Positions 23,136-28,004 of a DNA stretch of 28,004 nt are shown piece by piece. The first letter of the stretch is position 1, and every line of letters starts with the position of its first letter. Both the position numbers and the translations under genes were made by a program. The notes under the pieces were generated by a model. The model saw nothing but the letters and a program-made list of their open reading frames with translations, did no database searches and was not told the DNA's origin. Origin of the DNA: JALZHR01 sp036389695 (GTDB lineage Bacteria > Acidobacteriota > Blastocatellia > Pyrinomonadales > Pyrinomonadaceae); NCBI GenBank assembly GCA_036389695.1, contig DASVWG010000412.1:1-28004 (forward strand), in the 5' to 3' direction.

Positions 23136-24233
23136 ATGACTCCCGACGCTTCAACTCAGACGATGTCGCTGGCGCCGCTCGGCGCGGGCGATTTGATTGA
23201 CCGCGCCGTCCGTTTGTATCGCAACAATTTCTGGACGTTTGTCTGGATCGCTTCGCCGCCGATTATTCTCGGCACTTTATTTACTATCGGCTGGACGATG
23301 CTCGGACGCGAGCTGTTTTCCTTCGGCGCGAGCCGGAATCCGGACGATTACGTTCTCTCCTGGTTTTTTACCAGCATCGGAAATATGTTTATCTGGCTTA
23401 TCGAAACAATCGCGGTGTTTTCCGTGATGGGCGGCGCTTCGCGAAATTTTGTCCGTCACCTGCTTTTCGGCGAGCCGATTACCGTGCGCGAGACTTACCG
23501 CAATACGTGGTCGCGCCTCTCGGGTTTGATAGGCGCTTCCCTTTTGATTACGCTGCTGCTCGGCGCGGCGGCATTTTTTATTTTTTATATCGGGATAATA
23601 GTCGCTTTTCTGGCGGTCGCGGCGGCGATTTACGTTTTAAATTTTTCCGATTTTTTGTCGTTTACCGTTTCGGTGCTGCTGTTTGTCGCCGTCGCTTTCG
23701 GCACGGGCTGGGTTTTCTTTCTGCTCGCGTCGCGTTTTGCGTATGTGCCGCAGGTGATGCTGGTCGAAGGACAGGGAGTTTTTCAGGCAATCGGCAGAAG
23801 CACGAATCTCGCCAGCGGAAACGTCAAGCGTCTTTACGCGTTGTTTATTTTTACGCTGCTGGCGACTTATTCGGCGCTCGCGCTTTTTTACGTTCCGCTC
23901 GGCTGGTACGCTTATCTGAACGGCATCGAGTTTTTCAGTTATGACCCGGACGCGATTCCCGCCTGGTATACGATTGCGAGCCAGGCGATTTCGCAGGCGA
24001 GCCTGATTTTGCTGATGCCGGTCTGGATGGTCGGGCTTTGCCTTTTGTATGTCGACGAGCGCGTCAGGCACGAAGGTTACGACATCGAGCTGATGGCGGC
24101 GCGGCGCTTAGGCGAAATTCCGGTTTTATCGCCAAACTACAATAATCCTTTGCAGCCCGCGCTTGCCGCGACCAATCTGCAAAGCTCGCGGGCAGAACCC
24201 AAATCGCCTATCACCACGCTCGGACTCAATTAA
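23136..24233 (+). CDS. Polytopic membrane protein, first gene of the DUF4129 cluster
   Basis: A 365-residue inner-membrane protein with about six to seven hydrophobic segments (about 33-56, 77-100, 128-168, 175-200, 234-256, 282-305). The opening LGAGDLIDRAVRLYRNNFWTFVWI and the closing CLLYVDERVRHEGYDIELMA are typical of the family often labelled glycerophosphoryl-diester-phosphodiesterase membrane domain; no phosphodiesterase catalytic domain is present. RSTNLASGNVKRLYALF after the fifth segment is another family mark. Such genes commonly stand just before DUF4129 genes, as here (47-bp gap). Role unknown; a link to envelope or spore/cell-wall remodelling is only an association from other genomes. 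The start lies 26 bp after the receptor terminator. Confidence 0.8.
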   Translation: MTPDASTQTMSLAPLGAGDLIDRAVRLYRNNFWTFVWIASPPIILGTLFTIGWTMLGRELFSFGASRNPDDYVLSWFFTSIGNMFIWLIETIAVFSVMGGASRNFVRHLLFGEPITVRETYRNTWSRLSGLIGASLLITLLLGAAAFFIFYIGIIVAFLAVAAAIYVLNFSDFLSFTVSVLLFVAVAFGTGWVFFLLASRFAYVPQVMLVEGQGVFQAIGRSTNLASGNVKRLYALFIFTLLATYSALALFYVPLGWYAYLNGIEFFSYDPDAIPAWYTIASQAISQASLILLMPVWMVGLCLLYVDERVRHEGYDIELMAARRLGEIPVLSPNYNNPLQPALAATNLQSSRAEPKSPITTLGLN

Positions 24234-24280
24234 GCTATACTGAAAACAAACCTTCAGGCGGAGAAACGAAAAAAGAACGA

Positions 24281-25339
24281 ATGAGAAACGGCGAACTCAC
24301 CAGACTGGCAAAAATTTTTGTTCTGACGCTCGCGTTTTCCGTTTCGGCTTCCGGCGTCAATCTGTCCGAATACCGCGATAAAATCCGCGACGTCCGCGAC
24401 GAGCTGGAATTTTTGCTCAATCACGACGAATCGGAAACCGAAGCCGAAATTCGCAACGAAGAACGCGAAGCTCTGGCGTCGATTCGCAAAACTCTACAGC
24501 CGGGCGAAAACATAGAGCTGCAGGGCGCGAGATTTGAAGCCGACCACGCGTGGCTTTTCGCAAGGCTCAAAACTTTTGAAGTAGAACCGGTTTTAGCGAA
24601 ACGACAACTGATTGCGGGCGAGATTGTCGAGCGTCTCAAAGCCGTCGAAGCGAAAATCGACGAGCTGGAAAAACAGGAAATTTCCAATCGCGCCAAAGAC
24701 GAAGACAAACAGAAGCTTCAGGAAATACTGCAGCGCGAGGAATATAAAAAACCCGAAGAAAAAAAGAAAACGCGGCTGGAACAGGCGATAGATGATTTTC
24801 TCAAATGGCTCTCGAATCTTTTCCCGGATTCGGCGCCGGTAAAACCGACCGAGACGGCGTCGGCGCAATCGCTTTCTTTTATTTTATATCTGCTGATTTG
24901 GGGCGCGGTGCTCGGCATCATCGCTTTTCTGATTTATCGTTTCTCGCCGTTACTGCGCGAGAGATTTTCCCAACGCCGGAAAAAGGAAAAAAAGCAGCGC
25001 GTCATTTTGGGCGAAACGCTCGCCGAGGACGAAACTTCGCACAATCTTTTCACCGAAGCCGAGCGTCTGGCGCGCGAAGGAAATCTGCGCGCGGCGATTC
25101 GCAAAGGCTACATCGCGCTTTTGTGCGAATTAAGCGACCGGAAAATCATCGGTCTGGCAAATCACAAAACCAACCGCGATTATCTGCGCGACGTGCGCAA
25201 GCGCCCGCAGCTTTACCAGAATATGAACGCCCTGACCAACGAGTTCGAAACCGTCTGGTATGGCTTCGGCAAAACGGAAGCCGAAGATTGGGAGAAGTTT
25301 AGAGAGAAGTACAATGAAACGGTAAACGATAGAAATTAA
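24281..25339 (+). CDS. DUF4129-domain membrane protein
   Basis: A 352-residue protein with an N-terminal signal or anchor (about 8-25), an extracytoplasmic charged coiled-coil-like region (about 28-180) rich in Glu/Lys/Arg, one transmembrane helix (about 198-219) and a cytoplasmic DUF4129 domain (about 255-345: FTEAERLAREGNLRAAIRKGYIALLCELSDRKI...LTNEFETVWYGFGKTEAEDWEKF). DUF4129 proteins usually belong to operons with MoxR ATPases, DUF58 and DUF4350 proteins; here DUF4350 follows. GGAG lies about 16 nt before the ATG. The stop codon lies inside the left arm of a 7-bp-period hairpin. Confidence 0.87.
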   Translation: MRNGELTRLAKIFVLTLAFSVSASGVNLSEYRDKIRDVRDELEFLLNHDESETEAEIRNEEREALASIRKTLQPGENIELQGARFEADHAWLFARLKTFEVEPVLAKRQLIAGEIVERLKAVEAKIDELEKQEISNRAKDEDKQKLQEILQREEYKKPEEKKKTRLEQAIDDFLKWLSNLFPDSAPVKPTETASAQSLSFILYLLIWGAVLGIIAFLIYRFSPLLRERFSQRRKKEKKQRVILGETLAEDETSHNLFTEAERLAREGNLRAAIRKGYIALLCELSDRKIIGLANHKTNRDYLRDVRKRPQLYQNMNALTNEFETVWYGFGKTEAEDWEKFREKYNETVNDRN

Positions 25340-25395
25340 GAATTAAAAATTAAAAATTAAGGCAAAACATAATTCTTAATTTTTAATTCTTAATT
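25334..25395. repeat. Period-7 AATTAAA array forming a 20-bp hairpin
   Basis: GAATTAA, AAATTAA, AAATTAA run on the left, and AATTCTT, AATTTTT, AATTCTT on the right, around a short GGCAAAACAT centre. Arms 25334-25353 and 25376-25395 are perfectly complementary. The array contains the DUF4129 stop and ends 8 bp before the DUF4350 start. Confidence 0.88.
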
Positions 25396-25403
25396 GAACA
25401 AAG

Positions 25404-26936
25404 ATGCGGCAAAAACTCTTCATATTTTTAGGCTTGATTTTACTGGCATTTATGCTGGTCGGGCTGAATGTCGCTTCTTACGTCCAGAAAGAAAAATTTC
25501 CCGACACCGAATCGAATCCGAATCGCTCGACTTACAACACGGGCGCGACCGGCACGCGCGCTTTTTTCGATTTGTTCAACGAGACGAACCGGCGCGCGGT
25601 GCGCTGGCAGGAAGCGCCGCTCGCGCTGATGTCTTCGAAAAAAGACATGCCGCGAACTTTCGTCGTCGTCGGACCTCTGCAGCGCGAGTTTACCGACGAA
25701 GAGGTCGAACATCTTTTGCGCTGGGTTTCCGAAGGCGGAAAGCTGGTCGTGATTGACCGCGAGCCGCCGCCGCAATTGCTTTCGACGACCGCCTACTGGT
25801 CGGTTAAAGTCGCGCAGACGGAAGGAATTCCAACCGGCATCGACCCGGCGAATCAACAGCAGATGACCGATAAGGTGACTGCCGGAAAACCCGTCCATCC
25901 GAGCATTTACACGCGCAATCTAAACGCCGTTCAGCCTTCGCGCTTTGCCTCGTCGGTGCAGCTGGAATTTTTCGGCGAGGCAAAAAAGGAAAGCGCCAAG
26001 CTCGGCTCGGTCGAGGCAACGCCGAGCTACGACCGCAGCGCGGGAAAACCCGGCGCTCCCAAAACGCCGCCGCCGGTGCCCGTTTATGAAGATGAAGAAT
26101 ATGACGAGCCGCCGCCGCCCGCGCGTCCGAAACCGACGACGAGCGCCGGTCGCGGAAGCGGGCAAGGAAGCGGCGACGGAAGCGGCATCGCGCCGACGCC
26201 GAAACCGACGCTGACGGCGTCGGACGTCGAAACTACGGCGCAGAACGCGCCGGTCGTTCATCTCGCCAATAAACAGAAAACTTTGCTGGTCGATTTTCCC
26301 TACGGCTCCGGCGAAATCGTTTTTCTGAGCGACCCTTATATGATTTCCAATTCCGGAATCAGCCTCGTCGATAACGCGCAGATGGCGATTAACGTCGTCG
26401 CTTCGCGCGGCGGCACAATCGCGTTTGACGAGTTTCATCACGGTTACGGCGCGAATGAAAATCGGGTGCTGAGTTATTTTGCCGAAACGCCGGTCGCGCC
26501 GATTTTTCTGCAAATCGTTTTGCTTGTCGGCGTCGTTCTTTTCACGCAGAGCCGGCGTTTCGCGCGCGCTTTGCCCGCGGCTGAGCCGAATCGCCTGTCA
26601 AAGCTCGAATACGTCGCGGCGATGGCTGAATTGCAGCAGCGCACGCGCGCCTACGATTTGGCGCTGGAAAATATTTATTCCGAGTTTCGACGCACGATGG
26701 CGCGTTTTGTCGGCGCGGATAATTTTCAAACGCCGCGTCATAACCTGGCGCGCCTGATTGCCGAAAAAACGAATCTCGATGCGGGCGAGCTCGAAAATCT
26801 GATGTTCAAATGCGAGGAAATTATTCACGGCGAGCCGACCAACAAAAAGGAAGTTTTAAATTTGACGAGCCGCCTGCGCGAGATTGAAGACAAATTGGGC
26901 TTAAAGCGGCGCAGGACGACGCGAAAGGGAATGTAA
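25404..26936 (+). CDS. DUF4350-domain membrane protein
   Basis: A 510-residue protein with an N-terminal membrane helix (about 5-25). A DUF4350 domain follows (about 37-120: STYNTGATGTRAFFDLFNE...RAVRWQEAP...TFVVVGPLQREFTDEEVEHLLRWVSEGGKLVVIDR), which resembles a GATase-like fold found in envelope proteins. A long Pro/Gly/Ser-rich insert at about 215-270 (APKTPPPVPVYEDEEYDEPPPPARP) splits the extracytoplasmic part, which resumes with VVHLANKQKTLLVDFPYGSGEIVFLSDPYMISN and AFDEFHHGYG. A second membrane helix (about 365-382) is followed by a cytoplasmic helical tail. Family role is unknown. Only AAAG stands before the ATG, so coupling through the hairpin gap to the DUF4129 gene is uncertain. Confidence 0.87.
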   Translation: MRQKLFIFLGLILLAFMLVGLNVASYVQKEKFPDTESNPNRSTYNTGATGTRAFFDLFNETNRRAVRWQEAPLALMSSKKDMPRTFVVVGPLQREFTDEEVEHLLRWVSEGGKLVVIDREPPPQLLSTTAYWSVKVAQTEGIPTGIDPANQQQMTDKVTAGKPVHPSIYTRNLNAVQPSRFASSVQLEFFGEAKKESAKLGSVEATPSYDRSAGKPGAPKTPPPVPVYEDEEYDEPPPPARPKPTTSAGRGSGQGSGDGSGIAPTPKPTLTASDVETTAQNAPVVHLANKQKTLLVDFPYGSGEIVFLSDPYMISNSGISLVDNAQMAINVVASRGGTIAFDEFHHGYGANENRVLSYFAETPVAPIFLQIVLLVGVVLFTQSRRFARALPAAEPNRLSKLEYVAAMAELQQRTRAYDLALENIYSEFRRTMARFVGADNFQTPRHNLARLIAEKTNLDAGELENLMFKCEEIIHGEPTNKKEVLNLTSRLREIEDKLGLKRRRTTRKGM

Positions 26937-26951
26937 ATATTATTGTTTTTT

Positions 26952-27055
26952 GGTCTTTGACCTTTGATTTTTGACCTTTGAATTCTTTTAATGACGACTC
27001 GAATCGTCATTAAAATTCCCAAAGGTCAAAGGTCAAAAAACAAAGGTCAAAGGTT
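26952..27055. repeat. About 100-bp inverted repeat of period-7 AAAGGTC units
   Basis: The left arm reads GGTCTTT, GACCTTT, GATTTTT, GACCTTT (26952-26979). The right arm reads AAAGGTC, AAAGGTC, AAAAAAC, AAAGGTC, AAAGGTT (27021-27055). In the centre a perfect hairpin TTTTAATGACGA (26986-26997) / TCGTCATTAAAA (27004-27015) flanks CTCGAA. The last unit ends 4 bp before the next gene's ATG and carries its only Shine-Dalgarno-like AAGG. Confidence 0.9.
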
Positions 27056-27059
27056 ATTT

Positions 27060-27815
27060 ATGACCACGACCGCTTTAGTTTTGCTGATTCTTTTGTTTTT
27101 TATCACGAGCGCGGTCGGCGTCGTGACGGGCAGTAATTCTCTGGTGACGGTGCCGATAATGTTTCAGTTCGGCGTCGAGCCGCGCGTGGCGGTGGCGACT
27201 AATATGTTCGGGCTGACGTTTATGTCCATCGGCGCGACGATTCCGTTTCTCGGCAAAGGCGTGATTGACCGGCGGAAAATGCCGAAGCTCGTTGTTTTAA
27301 CCGTCATTGCCTCGGCAATCGGCGCCAGCCTGGTCGGATTGATTGCGGGCGGCGCGATAAAAATCATCGTTTCGGTTTCGATGATTGTCGTCACGATTTT
27401 TACGCTCCTGAAACGCGACGCGGGCGTCGAGAAAGCCGAAAATATTTCATCGAATACGATTCTTTCGGCTTACGTTTTAACGTTTTTGCTCGGCATTTAC
27501 GGCGGCTTGTACAGCGGCGGTTATGTGACGATGCTGACGCCGTGTTTCGTCGCTTTTTTCGGGATGACGTTTACCGAAGCGGTCGCGAACACGAAGCTTA
27601 TCAACGTTTTTTCGTCGCTGGTGGCGAGCGCGATTTTCGCCTTTCAGGGTTTGATTGATTATAAATTAGGCATTATCTTAGCCGTGACGATGTTTGCCGG
27701 AGCTTACATCGGCGCGCACGTCGTGACGAAGCTGAACGACATCTGGCTGAAGCGGATTTTTATCGCGACCGTTTTGATTTTAGCCGCGAAAACGATAATT
27801 GATTTTGGATTTTAG
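27060..27815 (+). CDS. TSUP (TauE/SafE) family membrane permease
   Basis: A 251-residue polytopic protein, with two halves typical of the sulfite/organosulfonate exporter (TauE/SafE) family. The first half has GVVTGSNSLVTVPIMFQFGVEPRVAVATNMFGLTFMSIGA. The second has the matching GIYGGLYSGGYVTMLTPCFVAFFGMTFTEAVANTKLINVFSSL. Family members move small anions or sulfur compounds across the inner membrane; the substrate here is unknown. I chose ATG 27060 because the upstream in-frame ATG at 26991 would add residues translated from the 7-bp repeat hairpin (KGQRSKNKGQR). The last residues (DFGF) and the TAG stop are themselves built from a second 7-bp array (GATTTTG units). Confidence 0.9.
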   Translation: MTTTALVLLILLFFITSAVGVVTGSNSLVTVPIMFQFGVEPRVAVATNMFGLTFMSIGATIPFLGKGVIDRRKMPKLVVLTVIASAIGASLVGLIAGGAIKIIVSVSMIVVTIFTLLKRDAGVEKAENISSNTILSAYVLTFLLGIYGGLYSGGYVTMLTPCFVAFFGMTFTEAVANTKLINVFSSLVASAIFAFQGLIDYKLGIILAVTMFAGAYIGAHVVTKLNDIWLKRIFIATVLILAAKTIIDFGF

Positions 27816-27842
27816 ATTTTGGATTTTGGATTTTGGATTGTT
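27801..27842. repeat. Period-7 GATTTTG array across a gene's 3' end
   Basis: GATTTTG, GATTTTA, GATTTTG, GATTTTG, GATTTTG, GATTGTT run without a break from 27801. The first two units encode the C-terminus of the TSUP protein and its TAG stop. No mirrored arm is seen before the window ends. Confidence 0.9.
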
Positions 27843-27855
27843 TTCGGAGGATTGT

Positions 27856-28004
27856 TTGAACGAAAAGGAATTCAAAAACAGGACAAAGAAAGTTGCGTTG
27901 CGAGTTATTAAATTGGTTGAATCTTTACCTGAAACGGCAACAAGTAAAATAATCGGAAAACAGCTTCTCCGTTCGGCAACTTCGGTTGGAGCAAATTACC
28001 GCGC
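27856..28004 (+). CDS. Four-helix-bundle (S23/IVP-like) protein, 3' partial, TTG start
   Basis: From a TTG at 27856, with GGAGG ending 5 nt upstream, the frame reads MNEKEFKNRTKKVALRVIKL, then VESLPETATSKIIGKQLLRS, then ATSVGANYRA, and runs off the window. The pattern of a first helix with R/K-I-x-L, then LP....GKQLLRSATSVGANYRA, is the hallmark of the four-helix-bundle family related to 23S rRNA intervening-sequence proteins and to Avd of diversity-generating retroelements. Full-length members are about 115-130 residues. No ATG is available near the ribosome-binding site. Function of the solitary chromosomal forms is unknown. Confidence 0.85.
   Translation, partial: MNEKEFKNRTKKVALRVIKLVESLPETATSKIIGKQLLRSATSVGANYR

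Noticed and set aside
26991..27059. Upstream ATG extending the TSUP protein by 23 residues
   Set aside because: The extension is translated hairpin repeat, and the permease's first membrane helix starts right after ATG 27060.

Overview
The window looks like a bacterial chromosome from the Acidobacteriota, most likely class Blastocatellia (Pyrinomonadaceae-like). This is inferred from an Oar-type TonB-dependent receptor with a carboxypeptidase-like N-terminal domain, a VCBS/FG-GAP-repeat secreted protein, the DUF4129/DUF4350 pair, and the codon and base style of the host genes. No rRNA, tRNA or CRISPR array is visible. No database search was possible.

Layout. (1) 1 to about 6137: the AT-rich end of a Tn7-like transposon, with tnsB (5' end cut by the window), tnsC and two consecutive tniQ/tnsD-type genes, all on the + strand and tightly packed. 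The last tniQ is followed by three short palindromes, and then by a DUF488 gene that lacks its first ~30 codons; this is read as the insertion junction. (2) 6522-14332: a GC-richer host block, all on the - strand: aldo/keto reductase; a three-gene membrane-stress-like set (DUF3618 protein, YqjE/holin-like protein, Ser/Gly/Thr-rich anchored protein); a secreted protein behind a near-perfect sigma-54 promoter; SppA peptidase; and a DUF72 protein. (3) 14470-18021: a secreted di-heme peroxidase fused to VCBS repeats converges on a SAM methyltransferase across a tandem palindromic repeat array. (4) 18152-23110: an NtrC-type sigma-54 activator, then a TonB-dependent receptor with a -24/-12 promoter and upstream palindromic sites, closed by a clear terminator. 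(5) 23136-26936: a membrane protein / DUF4129 / DUF4350 cluster. (6) 27060-28004: a TSUP-family permease and the start of a four-helix-bundle protein gene with a TTG start.

Three signals stand out. The host intergenic gaps repeatedly hold short tandem arrays with a 7-bp (once 8-bp) period whose sequence differs from gap to gap; most are arranged as long hairpins and several run into coding sequence. The two TniQ paralogues share one architecture but carry different numbers of C-terminal ~50-residue DNA-binding-like modules. The sigma-54 activator and sigma-54-type promoters in this window suggest a local regulatory circuit for cell-envelope genes.
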